A stretch of DNA of 29,449 nucleotides from an uncultured Clostridia bacterium (GTDB lineage: Bacteria > Bacillota > Clostridia > Oscillospirales > Acutalibacteraceae): positions 1 through 29,449 of the forward strand of contig CANRDH010000003.1 of NCBI GenBank assembly GCA_947629295.1, written 5' to 3'. This document shows, piece by piece, positions 15,050 to 23,292 of this stretch. A model generated the notes under the pieces. That model saw only the letters and a list, made by a program, of their open reading frames with translations. It ran no database searches and had not been told where the DNA came from. Position 1 is the first letter of the stretch. Each line of letters starts with the position of its first letter. A program made the position numbers and the translations under genes.

Positions 15050-15601
15050 TCAGTCACCGTTCATTGTTTTTTTGACAAGGTAAGCCGCCTTAAGGACGGC
15101 AACCTGTGTTTTCGCATCGGGAATCTCATTATTAAGGACCATTTCCACCGCCTTGTCAAGCGGTATACGTTCAACGCTTACAAATTCGTCCTCGTCCGGA
15201 TGCTGCTGTTCGTATCTGTCAATCTTGCAGAAGTAAAGATGTATGATTTCACCGCAGTACCCCGGACTCGGGTATAGCTTTCCGAGGGTGATATATTCCC
15301 TGCCTATCGCACCGGTTTCCTCCAGAAGCTCTCGTTTTCCGTTTTCAAGAGGCGTCTGACCCTTTTCAAGCTTACCTGCGGGAAGCTCTAAAACGACCTC
15401 TTTATAAGGATACCGGAACTGCCGCACAAACAGAAGCTCCATATTTTCGGTAATGGCTGCAACGCATACTCCGCCGGGATGTTCAACAACCTCACGCTTT
15501 GCCTCTTCACCGTTTTCGAGTTCAACAGTATCATGCTTGACATGAATGACCTTTCCCTCGAAAATACTTTTTGTTTCCAGTGTTTTTTCAAAAAGCTTCA
15601 T
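15050..15601 (-). CDS. Nudix hydrolase, ADP-ribose pyrophosphatase-like
   Basis: A 183-residue cytoplasmic Nudix enzyme of the ADP-ribose pyrophosphatase (NudF-like) type, hydrolysing ADP-ribose or similar nucleotide sugars to AMP plus a phosphosugar. The Nudix box runs from G in PAGKLEKGQ through RELLEETGA (about residues 94-118). It is preceded by FVRQFRYPYKEVVLELPAGK and followed by the LYPSPGYCGEIIHLYF element typical of this subgroup. The first Glu of the consensus (Gx5E) is Gln here, while the metal-binding RELLEE part is intact. The ATG at 15601 has GGAGG nearby, and a good promoter lies about 30 bases upstream. It heads the Nudix, small membrane protein, hemW operon. Confidence 0.9.
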   Translation of the reverse strand: MKLFEKTLETKSIFEGKVIHVKHDTVELENGEEAKREVVEHPGGVCVAAITENMELLFVRQFRYPYKEVVLELPAGKLEKGQTPLENGKRELLEETGAIGREYITLGKLYPSPGYCGEIIHLYFCKIDRYEQQHPDEDEFVSVERIPLDKAVEMVLNNEIPDAKTQVAVLKAAYLVKKTMNGD

Positions 15602-15631
15602 ATATCTACCTCCGAAAAATTCGATATGTAT

Positions 15632-15659
15632 ATTATAGCATATATTTTTACCGTGTAAA
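15632..15659 (-). promoter_or_regulatory. Promoter for the Nudix-hemW operon
   Basis: On the minus strand TTTACA (15659-15654) and TATAAT (15637-15632) are 16 bases apart, with a TGC extended -10. It lies 30 bases from the Nudix start. Confidence 0.7.
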
Positions 15660-15717
15660 AGGGTAAGTCAAATAATAAATATCCCCCGCCCGGCGAGTGG
15701 TTTTACTTATACAAACT

Positions 15718-15740
15718 GCCGCCGCCATAAAGGCGGCGGC
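15718..15740 (-). terminator. GC-rich hairpin after the second mreB gene
   Basis: A perfect 9-bp stem, GCCGCCGCC and GGCGGCGGC around a 5-base loop, lies 11 bases past the stop at 15751. On the minus strand it is followed by AGTTTGTATAAG, a poor T-run, so it may be an inefficient terminator or a 3'-protecting hairpin. Confidence 0.6.
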
Positions 15741-15750
15741 TTGCTTATTA

Positions 15751-16770
15751 TCAGAAGCGGTCGGAAATGGGGTTTACTGTGCCGTCGGGATGACGAAGCC
15801 TGTCAATGAATTTTATTGCAATTCCGCATCCGTTAACTACACAATCGGCAGGATCTTCGACAGTAGTAACACGAAGGCCGGTAGCCATTTTAATAAGTGT
15901 GTCCATTCCCGCAATCTGCGCCGCACCACCTGTCAAAACTATTCCGTCGGAATGAATATCTCCAATAAGCTCCGGAGGCGTTTCCTCAAGGACATCCTGG
16001 ACCTGACGTACTATTGCATCGGCAATTTCTCTCAGCGGCTCGGCGGTTTCCTCTGCCGTAAGGTCAACCCACATCGGCATACCCGTTATCATATTCCTGC
16101 CCTTGATACGGAATTTTCCCGTCGCCATGCCCGGTATAACGCTTCCTACATTTATCTTTGCTTCCTCCGCAGTTCTTTTTCCGATAAGCATATTATATTT
16201 TCTTTTTACATATTTGATTATTTCCTCATCCATTATATTTCCCGCCTGCTTAATCGACCTCGATACGGCAATACCGCTGAGAGATATAACGGCAAGGTCG
16301 GTCGTTCCTCCGCCGATATCAACAACAAAAGAGCCATGGGGACTTGATATGTCTATTCCCGCACCTATAGCCGCCGCAACAGGCTCCTCAATAAGACATA
16401 CACGTCTTATACCCGAACAGCTTATTGCATTTACAACGGCTCTCTTTTCAACATCGGTTATTTCTCCCGGAACACAGGCAACCGCCCTCGGCATACCTAT
16501 TTTTGATGAAACCACCCTTTTCAAAAATGAGGATATCATGACCTCAACAAGTCCAAGGTCTGAAATAACACCTCCGCTCAGCGGATAAATAGCGCTGTAT
16601 CTATTGGAGGTACGTCCAAGCATTCTGTATGCTTCCTCCCCCACAGCTATAATATTATCATTATCAAGGTTGACAGCTATAACCGAAGGCTCGTCAACCA
16701 CTTTACCTTTATTCTGCAAATATATCCTTGTGCGTGAGGTTCCCAAATCTATCGCAATATCGAGTCCCAA
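15751..16770 (-). CDS. MreB/Mbl-family actin-like protein (second copy)
   Basis: A 339-residue bacterial actin homologue. I place the start at the TTG at 16770 (MGLDIAIDLGTSRTRIYL), six bases after AAAGGGTG. Longer frames add sequence unlike MreB and run into comF. Actin-fold elements are present: phosphate loop 1 DLGTSRTRIYL (about 8-18), EEPVAAAIGAG (about 132-142), phosphate loop 2 VDIGGGTTDLAVI (about 154-166) and the adenosine loop LTGGAAQIAG (about 286-295). It differs clearly from the mreB at 25032-26036, for example DLGTSRTRI in place of DLGTANTLV. Clostridia often carry such an mbl-like gene behind recD2-comF. It probably helps direct elongation, but the division of labour is unknown. 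Confidence 0.88.
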   Translation of the reverse strand: MGLDIAIDLGTSRTRIYLQNKGKVVDEPSVIAVNLDNDNIIAVGEEAYRMLGRTSNRYSAIYPLSGGVISDLGLVEVMISSFLKRVVSSKIGMPRAVACVPGEITDVEKRAVVNAISCSGIRRVCLIEEPVAAAIGAGIDISSPHGSFVVDIGGGTTDLAVISLSGIAVSRSIKQAGNIMDEEIIKYVKRKYNMLIGKRTAEEAKINVGSVIPGMATGKFRIKGRNMITGMPMWVDLTAEETAEPLREIADAIVRQVQDVLEETPPELIGDIHSDGIVLTGGAAQIAGMDTLIKMATGLRVTTVEDPADCVVNGCGIAIKFIDRLRHPDGTVNPISDRF

Positions 16771-16822
16771 TTCAAACACCCTTTCCGCTATGTTTAAGAA
16801 AAATATTCTGCAACTGTTATCT

Positions 16823-17503
16823 TCAATTAGGATTATTCTGACCTGACCGCTTATTATGGGGATCATATTCCCTTGAAATGGCAACGGAAGCACAAAATAC
16901 CCTTTCGGCGCCGCAGTCCTTCAAAAGAGCACTGCACCTTGAAAGAGTCGTCCCGGTTGTCATTATATCGTCAATCAGCAAAAGCTTCTTCCCCCTGACC
17001 TTATCCGGAGCTATGACATGAAAACTGTTGTCCGCGGCGGTTATTCTCTGTTTATATGTCAATTCATGCTGAAGCGCTGCGCCGTCATCTCTGTACAGCA
17101 GCTTTTCAAATGGCTTCTCAAGCAGTTCAGAGACGCATCTTGCAATAAGCTCCGCCTGATTGAAGCCTCTTTCCATTTTCCTGTCTTTGCTCATCGGCAC
17201 GCAGGTAATAAGCTCAAAGCTCATGTCCTTATTGTATACATTTTTTATTGCGGCAGCTACCGCTCCCGCAAGACTGTATCTGTTAAATCTTTTTCCCTTG
17301 AATTTATATTCGGTTATCGCCTTTCTTACAGCTCCGTTATAGGTAAACGGCGCAATACATATTTCACCGGTAGGCAGGGCTTCAATCCTCGGAACCTTTG
17401 GAAATTCCGCCCTGCATACAATACATTCCGTCATATCATATTTGAGCGACTTTGAACAATACGGACATTTTCGGGGATAAAATATAGAAAGTATTCTGTT
17501 CAT
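16823..17503 (-). CDS. comF: ComF-family phosphoribosyltransferase-like protein
   Basis: A 226-residue protein with an N-terminal zinc ribbon (CPYC at about 14-17 and CIVC at about 27-30) and a C-terminal type I phosphoribosyltransferase fold. The PRPP-binding motif LLLIDDIMTTGTTL is at about 174-187, and RGFNQAEL at about 112-119. ComF is a cytoplasmic competence protein needed for uptake of transforming DNA in Bacillus; many Clostridia keep it without a full competence system. The ATG at 17503 follows the recD2 stop by 2 bases, with AAAGGAACTAAGG as ribosome site, and the second mreB gene follows, so the three form one operon. Confidence 0.9.
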   Translation of the reverse strand: MNRILSIFYPRKCPYCSKSLKYDMTECIVCRAEFPKVPRIEALPTGEICIAPFTYNGAVRKAITEYKFKGKRFNRYSLAGAVAAAIKNVYNKDMSFELITCVPMSKDRKMERGFNQAELIARCVSELLEKPFEKLLYRDDGAALQHELTYKQRITAADNSFHVIAPDKVRGKKLLLIDDIMTTGTTLSRCSALLKDCGAERVFCASVAISREYDPHNKRSGQNNPN

Positions 17504-17505
17504 CC

Positions 17506-19707
17506 TTAGTTCCTTTCCAAAAATGCCCTCAGCCCCGAATATCTTTTGGTCTTTTTATTATTATCGACCATTTTCCTCAGTGTTGATACATTTCCTACCA
17601 AAATTAATTTTTCCTTTGCTCTTGTAACTGCCGTATAAAGCAGATTTCTGTAATAAAGCTGCGGCGCTCCATAATACATAGGCATAACAACAGCCCTGAA
17701 TTCACTTCCCTGACTTTTATGGACAGTGACTGCATATGCAAGCTCTATGTTTGAAAGATTATCCGAATTATATGATACAAGTCTGTCATCAAATCTTATT
17801 TTTGCCGAACCCGAATTTTTTTCTATATGCTCAATTATTCCGATATCGCCGTTATATATTCCCGCACCTTCACTGCCGTCATCACGAACCCATGGGAGGT
17901 CGTAATTATTTCTTGTCTGCATAACCTTATCACCGACGCGGAGAGTATATACAGGGGCTTTTATTTCGGGCTTGCCTATTCCGGGGGGATTGAGAGCCTC
18001 CTGTAATTTTTTATTAAGCTCTGTAACTCCGAGAGCGCCCTTTCTTCCGGGACAAAGAACCTGTATATCGTTCATAGAATCATAGCCGTATGCTGCGGGA
18101 AGTCTTTTGGTACAAAGTGATACGATTTTTTCGGAAATTCTATCCCGATTATGCTCCTCCATAAAAAAGAAATCCCCGTCTGTCCGATGGATCTCCGGCA
18201 TTTCTCCATGAACGATTTTATGTGCATTTGTTATAATCAGGCTTTCCATGGATTGTCTGAAAATCTCCGTAAGCCGTACAACGGGAATTTTTCCCGTATC
18301 AATGAGATCACCCAAAACATTGCCTGCACCGACAGACGGAAGCTGGTCGCTGTCGCCGACCATTATAAGTCTGCACCCGAGAGGAAGGGCGCGTAAAACA
18401 CTTTCAAACAACGTCACATCCACCATTGACATTTCGTCAAGTATCAAAGCGTCACAGTCAAGAAGATTTCTTTCGTTTCTGGCGAATTTCGGACGGTCAT
18501 GACTGTCCCACTCAACCTCAAGAAGTCTGTGTATTGTTTTTGCCTCGCACCCGGTAAGCTCAGACATTCTTTGTGCAGCCCTGCCCGTAGGAGCTGCAAG
18601 CAATACCTTCAGCCCGAATTTTTCATATAGCTTTATTATAGCGTTGAGGGTAGTAGTTTTTCCCGTTCCGGGTCCGCCGGTAAGTATAAGTAAACCGCCC
18701 GACATAGCCTCTGTGATTGCCCTTCTCTGCTGCTCGGCATATTCTATATTATTTATCTTTTCAAATACTTCAATGGCATACTCTGTTCCTGTTATACGTT
18801 CCGGAGGTACTTTAAGTATCAGTGCTATCCTATCCGCACTGAAATATTCCGACCTGTACAGGTTAGGCAAAAACACAAAGTCCCTGCCATCTATTTCATC
18901 GGAAACCAAAGAGGTATCGTCTATAAGCTCAGCCATGGCAGACGAAACATTTTCTCTGTCAAGCTTAAGAAAATCCGCTGTCACATTAATAAGCCTGTCA
19001 ATCGGAAGGCAGGTATGCCCGTTGCCTGCATTGTATGTAATGATATATAGTATCCCTGCCTTTATCCTGCAAGGCTCGTCAAGCGGTTTTCCGAGAAACT
19101 CAGCTATTTTATCAGCCTTTTCAAACGCAACCGCTATAGATTCCCCGCAAAGCACGTAAGGATTGCTTTCTATCACGGTAATTGAGCTGTCGCCATATTC
19201 CTTCCATATACGCACAGCTTCAAGTGCACTTATATGGTATTTTGTGAGGTATACCATAATCTCCTTCATTCCGAAAATTTTCCGTACCTGTTCACCTATC
19301 GCCTTTGCTTTATCCTGCGATATTCCTTTTATTTCCGTCAACCGTTCGGGCTGCTTCTGCATTATCTCCAGTGTCTTGCTGCCAAAGACCTCGACTATTT
19401 TTTTCGCTGTTCTTTCCCCGATGCCCTTTATAGAGCGTGACGAAAGATATTTCAGAATTGCCGAGGCAGTTGACGGCATACGCTGCTCATAATATTCAAA
19501 GGAAAACTGCTCTCCATAGGTGGGATTCATCCTCATACTTCCGATAAGTCTGAGATCATCTCCAACACTGACCTCAGTCATAGTTCCGACAGCGGTAACA
19601 AGCTCACCGTCACAGCAAAGAAGAAGTACACTATACCCGTTCTGACTGTTTCTGTATACGATATCCTCGACCGAACCCTCTATCTCCGTAAGCTCATCCT
19701 CCGGCAA
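17506..19707 (-). CDS. recD2: RecD2-type ATP-dependent DNA helicase
   Basis: A 733-residue SF1B 5'-to-3' helicase acting in DNA repair and replication-fork protection without RecB or RecC. An N-terminal OB-like region (about 5-80, EIEGSVEDIVYRNSQNGYSV) and tandem helix-hairpin-helix elements (about 92-145, SIKGIGERTA and EIKGISQDKA) mark the RecD2 form. The Walker A motif GGPGTGKTTT is at about 344-353, DEMSMVD is the Walker B region, and LTEIFRQ and the late AYAVTVHKSQGSEF are helicase motifs. I start at the TTG at 19707, eight bases after AGGAGG. A GTG nine bases earlier lies inside that ribosome site. It heads the recD2-comF-mreB-like operon. Confidence 0.94.
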   Translation of the reverse strand: MPEDELTEIEGSVEDIVYRNSQNGYSVLLLCCDGELVTAVGTMTEVSVGDDLRLIGSMRMNPTYGEQFSFEYYEQRMPSTASAILKYLSSRSIKGIGERTAKKIVEVFGSKTLEIMQKQPERLTEIKGISQDKAKAIGEQVRKIFGMKEIMVYLTKYHISALEAVRIWKEYGDSSITVIESNPYVLCGESIAVAFEKADKIAEFLGKPLDEPCRIKAGILYIITYNAGNGHTCLPIDRLINVTADFLKLDRENVSSAMAELIDDTSLVSDEIDGRDFVFLPNLYRSEYFSADRIALILKVPPERITGTEYAIEVFEKINNIEYAEQQRRAITEAMSGGLLILTGGPGTGKTTTLNAIIKLYEKFGLKVLLAAPTGRAAQRMSELTGCEAKTIHRLLEVEWDSHDRPKFARNERNLLDCDALILDEMSMVDVTLFESVLRALPLGCRLIMVGDSDQLPSVGAGNVLGDLIDTGKIPVVRLTEIFRQSMESLIITNAHKIVHGEMPEIHRTDGDFFFMEEHNRDRISEKIVSLCTKRLPAAYGYDSMNDIQVLCPGRKGALGVTELNKKLQEALNPPGIGKPEIKAPVYTLRVGDKVMQTRNNYDLPWVRDDGSEGAGIYNGDIGIIEHIEKNSGSAKIRFDDRLVSYNSDNLSNIELAYAVTVHKSQGSEFRAVVMPMYYGAPQLYYRNLLYTAVTRAKEKLILVGNVSTLRKMVDNNKKTKRYSGLRAFLERN

Positions 19708-19766
19708 GCCTGTCACCTCCTTTGTTTTATATATTTTACCAATTCAAGCAAAAAGCTCCGTATTAT

Positions 19767-19807
19767 AGTTTACAGTTTTCTTATCTTTATGTCAACAGGT
19801 TTTGACA
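19767..19807 (-). promoter_or_regulatory. recD2: recD2 promoter overlapping a perfect inverted repeat
   Basis: On the minus strand TTGACA (19795-19790) stands 17 bases from TAAACT (19772-19767); a TATAAT also lies at 19767-19762. The -35 is one arm of the inverted repeat TGTCAA-N6-TTGACA (19790-19807), which could be an operator. No LexA-type GAAC-N4-GTTC box was seen. Confidence 0.5.
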
Positions 19808-19859
19808 TTCTCCGCAAAAATAATATCCCTTTTGTCACTATTCGTCAAATTCGGGAAAC

Positions 19860-19885
19860 AAAAAACGGTCAGCAAAAGCTAACCG
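19860..19885 (-). terminator. mgsA: Intrinsic terminator of mgsA
   Basis: On the minus strand CGGTTAGC pairs with GCTGACCG (one G-U pair) around a TTTT loop, followed by TTTTTTG. It lies 35 bases past the mgsA stop and ends the minD-mgsA transcript. Confidence 0.85.
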
Positions 19886-19919
19886 CTGTTAAACTCAACT
19901 GTTCTGTCATCTTCGAGCT

Positions 19920-20318
19920 TTATGATCTTACGATATCACGCCAATCAAGATCTCCTCTTTCAAGACCATGTATAAGCACCTCACCTGTAGCAATATTAGT
20001 TGCCACCGGAATATTATGCATATCGCAAAGCCTGAGAAGATTCATATCATTCGGCTCGTGGGGTTTCGGATTAAGCGGGTCACGAAGGAATATAAGCATA
20101 TCTATCTCATTAAATGCGACCCTTGCGGCTATCTGCTGATCTCCACCCTGAGAGCCTCCGAGAAATCTTTGTATTTCCAGCCCCGTTGCCTCGGAAACAA
20201 GCTTTCCCGTAGTACCTGTAGCGCATAAATTATGTCTGCTCAATATACCGCAATATGCAATACAGAACTGAACCATAAGCTCCTTTTTCGCGTCATGTGC
20301 AATCAATGCTATATTCAT
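19920..20318 (-). CDS. mgsA: Methylglyoxal synthase
   Basis: A 132-residue enzyme that converts dihydroxyacetone phosphate to methylglyoxal and phosphate, an overflow bypass of lower glycolysis when phosphate is short. The start IALIAHDAKKELM, the phosphate-binding ATGTTGKL (about 33-40) and GGDQQIAARV, with the catalytic Asp at residue 60 matching Asp71 of E. coli, are clear. The later FLRDPLNPKPHEPND segment is also diagnostic. Length is close to the short Gram-positive form. The ATG at 20318 has AGGAGG upstream. It follows minD by 29 bases and ends at a strong terminator. mgsA at the end of the mre-min cluster is common in Clostridia. Confidence 0.95.
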   Translation of the reverse strand: MNIALIAHDAKKELMVQFCIAYCGILSRHNLCATGTTGKLVSEATGLEIQRFLGGSQGGDQQIAARVAFNEIDMLIFLRDPLNPKPHEPNDMNLLRLCDMHNIPVATNIATGEVLIHGLERGDLDWRDIVRS

Positions 20319-20347
20319 TATTAACTCCTCCTGTAAAGAAAATCATT

Positions 20348-21082
20348 TCAAATCTCAAGTTGTACTTCTACACCGTCAAGCCTTGCCGCAATCCTGTCAA
20401 ATGCATAAACCGCCTTGCTTCTGCCCTCGGGCGGCTGTCCCTTCTGCGCCTGAGCTGCTGCGGCGCCATCCTCGGGAACTATTCCCAGAAGTCTTGCCCC
20501 TGCCTTATCAATAACACTGTCAAGATCGGGAAATACATTCATTTTTCTGAATTTCTTTTCGTTAAAGCGGTTTATCACCAATCTTATCTCAGGTATTCCA
20601 AGACGCACAAGTCTTTGTCTTACCTTATCGCACCCCCTGAGAGAAAGAGGCTCGGCATTAGCCACAATAACCGCATATCCTGCGGCTGCGGCTGCTGACT
20701 CAAATCCCGTACCTATGCCCGCAGGACAATCGATAAGGATATGGTCATAATATTTTTCCAATACACGCACAAGCTGCCGCATTATATGGGGACTTATTTC
20801 ATCCCTTATATTCTGCGGTGCGGGAAGTATGTAAAGCTCGGGAACAGTACCGCAGGGGTAAATCGCATTTTCCGGCGGACAATTACCTCTGACAACATCG
20901 GCAATATCAAATACCAATTTGCCGCTTACACCAAGCATAAGGTCAACGCCTCTCATGCCCGCGTCGCAGTCGATTATCAGAACCCTGTTGCCCCGTCTGA
21001 CCAAAGCAACACCGAGTCCGGCCGCAAGCGTAGACTTACCCGTTCCGCCTTTTCCCGATGTAATTACTGCTACTCTTCCCAT
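20348..21082 (-). CDS. minD: MinD-family ATPase lacking the usual membrane-targeting tail
   Basis: A 244-residue ParA/MinD ATPase with the deviant Walker A motif GKGGTGKST at 10-18, followed by VLIIDCDAGMRGVDLMLG (switch I) and HILIDCPAGIGTGFE (switch II). I start at the ATG at 21082, eight bases after AGAGGT; earlier ATGs are too close to or before that site. MinD normally recruits MinC to the membrane and places the division septum. Here the protein stops at AARLDGVEVQLEI, where most MinD proteins continue into a basic amphipathic helix, and no minC or minE is adjacent. A role in septum siting is therefore likely by family and position, but the mode of membrane binding is unclear. Confidence 0.85.
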   Translation of the reverse strand: MGRVAVITSGKGGTGKSTLAAGLGVALVRRGNRVLIIDCDAGMRGVDLMLGVSGKLVFDIADVVRGNCPPENAIYPCGTVPELYILPAPQNIRDEISPHIMRQLVRVLEKYYDHILIDCPAGIGTGFESAAAAAGYAVIVANAEPLSLRGCDKVRQRLVRLGIPEIRLVINRFNEKKFRKMNVFPDLDSVIDKAGARLLGIVPEDGAAAAQAQKGQPPEGRSKAVYAFDRIAARLDGVEVQLEI

Positions 21083-21104
21083 TTTCATATACCTCTTTAA
21101 TAAC

Positions 21105-21131
21105 ATTATCACACATTAAACATAAAGTCAA
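21105..21131 (-). promoter_or_regulatory. minD: Promoter for minD-mgsA
   Basis: On the minus strand TTGACT (21131-21126) and GATAAT (21110-21105) are 15 bases apart, with TGT giving an extended -10. The short spacing is compensated by the TG element. It separates minD-mgsA transcription from the upstream PBP2 gene. Confidence 0.5.
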
Positions 21132-21284
21132 GAGCGAATTAAATTTTTTCATACAAATTTAACAGCAATATAAACACTGAAGCTGTACTGCACTTCAAAC
21201 ACCAGGCAAAAATCTCATATAAGTAATGAAGCGCCTTACACAGATCGTTCCGACTTTTATGGCAGTTTTTCAAGCAGTAAAAAA

Positions 21285-23279
21285 TCATTCTTCCTTCGAC
21301 GTATCGCTCTTAAAATATTCATTCATAAGCTTCTTTGCCACATTTATTGCAACCGAGCTTTTTGCTCCGTGCTCAACCATAACTCCTATTGCAATCTGCG
21401 GCTTATCATACGGAGCATAGCATATAAAATTTGCATGGTCCGAGCCTGCGTTTTCCGCTGTACCTGTCTTTCCGGCTATCTTCATATCAAAATCACTCAA
21501 TGCAAGATAGCTGTCGGTTGCCATATTCATAGCTTTTTTGACTTCATTGAGATTTTCCTTACTTACTCCCATATTATCCATAACTTCCGGCTCGGTCTTA
21601 TATATTACCTCTGAGCCCGAATATGATACAACCTTATCCACAACATGAGTTCTCAGACGGACACCGTCATTTGCGATTGTTGCAACATAAGTCGCAAGCT
21701 GGAGGGGTGTAAACTGATTATCCGACTGTCCTATTCCTGCGGGGGATACAAAACTCGGATACCACTCAGAGCCCATTTTCCTGCTGTACTCAGGTCCGGC
21801 AAGAGTACCTGCGCTTTCTGCTATCTCGACTCCTGTTTTTACGCCGAGTCCGCATCTTTTTGCATATATGTTCATATTCTCTATACCAAGAAGCCTTGCC
21901 GTTTCAGCAAAGAAATAGTTGCACGAATCACGTATTCCCTGATACATATCTATACTTCCGTGATATGACATACACCACAGGTGTAATCCGTTTTTGGTAT
22001 ATTCACCCAAACATTCTATATGTGTTTTTGTTGTTATGGCATTTTCCTGAAGAGCCGCCGATGCCACCATAGGCTTAAAGGTTGAACCCGGAGCAAGAGC
22101 GCCCATAAATGCCCTGTCAAACAACGGAACATTCTTGTCGGTCGCAAGCTTTTCATAATCGTCATAATATTTCGTAAGATCATATGACGGATAGCTGGCT
22201 GCACAGATAACGGAAAAATCGCTTATATCAAGCATAACAACGGCAGCGCCGGTGCAGTCCTCTCCGTTATTTTTTTTACCCACGCTTTTCGCATAATCAT
22301 TTGCTTCCTTAACTGCTTCCTTGAGCGCTTTCTGCGCAGTCTTCTGCATATTGACATCTATCGTAAGGTAAACCGAATTACCGGGTTTGGATTCAACAGT
22401 ATCCTTCAGCGTGGTTGTGCCGTCCGATTCCACCTCGTAGGTTTTGCTTCCCTGACTTCCCCTGAGTTCCTTTTCGTATGCTCCTTCAATTCCGCTTTTT
22501 CCTATCTCATCATCATAAGCATAACCCTTATTTTTCATTTCCGTATATTCATCCGCCGAAATAAGACCCGTAATCCCCACCATATGAGGTGCGGCAGTTC
22601 CGTTTTCATACACGCGCACAGCCGTTGATTCGGTTTCCACTCCCTGTACGGACTGCATATTTTCTGAAATTATACTCATCGCATTTTGACTGATATCCTC
22701 TGCAAAGATATACGGTTTGCTTTTGGAATATCCCTGCCTGTCCATGTTATATCGGACGCTTATAATATTTCTTTGCTCATTTTTATCAAATTCCTCACAG
22801 CCGTATTTTTCCACAAGCTTTGCCATACACTCTGAAGCGGTTGAATACGGATTCATATTCAAATTATCCTTACTTTTCAGTTCATCAATCTCGTCCGTTT
22901 TCTTTTCGTCAAAATAATAATTTCCGCTGCTGTCAACCTTGATTGGAAGCTCGTCTATCCATTTTCCTCCGCAGCTATCCAGAAGGCTTACAAGCTTTAT
23001 AATATTTTTATTAAGCTCCTCGTCGGGCATATATATTTTATTTATAACGACTCTGTATCCCGACTTATTAATTGCAAGCGGAACACCGTTTTTATCGTAT
23101 ATTTCTCCTCTTATAGCATCGGTTTTAACGGTATATTCAGTTGAAGTCAGAGCTATATCCTGATAATAATCCTTCTGAAAAATCTGCCATTGCACCAATC
23201 TTGCGCAAAATACCGCCAATATTATAAACGCAATACTTATGATCAGAGCATAACGCCATTTCGCAACCTTATTTTCCAT
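21285..23279 (-). CDS. mrdA: Penicillin-binding protein 2, elongation transpeptidase
   Basis: A 664-residue class B PBP that crosslinks new peptidoglycan in the elongasome with RodA. It has an N-terminal anchor (about 12-32), a pedestal domain with RGEIYDKNGVPLAIN (about 57-71), and a transpeptidase domain with the catalytic STFK at 399-402, SCN at 452-454 and KTGT at 604-607. All three beta-lactam-binding motifs are intact. The ATG at 23279 is eight bases after AGAGGG; upstream starts are not supported. It lies 13 bases after mreD in the mreC-mreD-mrdA group. The MreB operon context favours PBP2/MrdA over a sporulation SpoVD or a division PBP3. No rodA follows. Confidence 0.93.
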   Translation of the reverse strand: MENKVAKWRYALIISIAFIILAVFCARLVQWQIFQKDYYQDIALTSTEYTVKTDAIRGEIYDKNGVPLAINKSGYRVVINKIYMPDEELNKNIIKLVSLLDSCGGKWIDELPIKVDSSGNYYFDEKKTDEIDELKSKDNLNMNPYSTASECMAKLVEKYGCEEFDKNEQRNIISVRYNMDRQGYSKSKPYIFAEDISQNAMSIISENMQSVQGVETESTAVRVYENGTAAPHMVGITGLISADEYTEMKNKGYAYDDEIGKSGIEGAYEKELRGSQGSKTYEVESDGTTTLKDTVESKPGNSVYLTIDVNMQKTAQKALKEAVKEANDYAKSVGKKNNGEDCTGAAVVMLDISDFSVICAASYPSYDLTKYYDDYEKLATDKNVPLFDRAFMGALAPGSTFKPMVASAALQENAITTKTHIECLGEYTKNGLHLWCMSYHGSIDMYQGIRDSCNYFFAETARLLGIENMNIYAKRCGLGVKTGVEIAESAGTLAGPEYSRKMGSEWYPSFVSPAGIGQSDNQFTPLQLATYVATIANDGVRLRTHVVDKVVSYSGSEVIYKTEPEVMDNMGVSKENLNEVKKAMNMATDSYLALSDFDMKIAGKTGTAENAGSDHANFICYAPYDKPQIAIGVMVEHGAKSSVAINVAKKLMNEYFKSDTSKEE

Positions 23280-23292
23280 AATGTCAGCCCTC

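Noticed and set aside
16771..16893. N-terminal extension of the second MreB
   Set aside because: The extra 41 residues do not match MreB and overlap the end of comF, while the TTG at 16770 has a well-spaced ribosome site.
19801..19860. Plus-strand promoter reading into the mgsA 3' region from TTGACA at 19802
   Set aside because: There is no good -10 at proper spacing and no plus-strand gene downstream; the sequence is better explained as an inverted-repeat arm.
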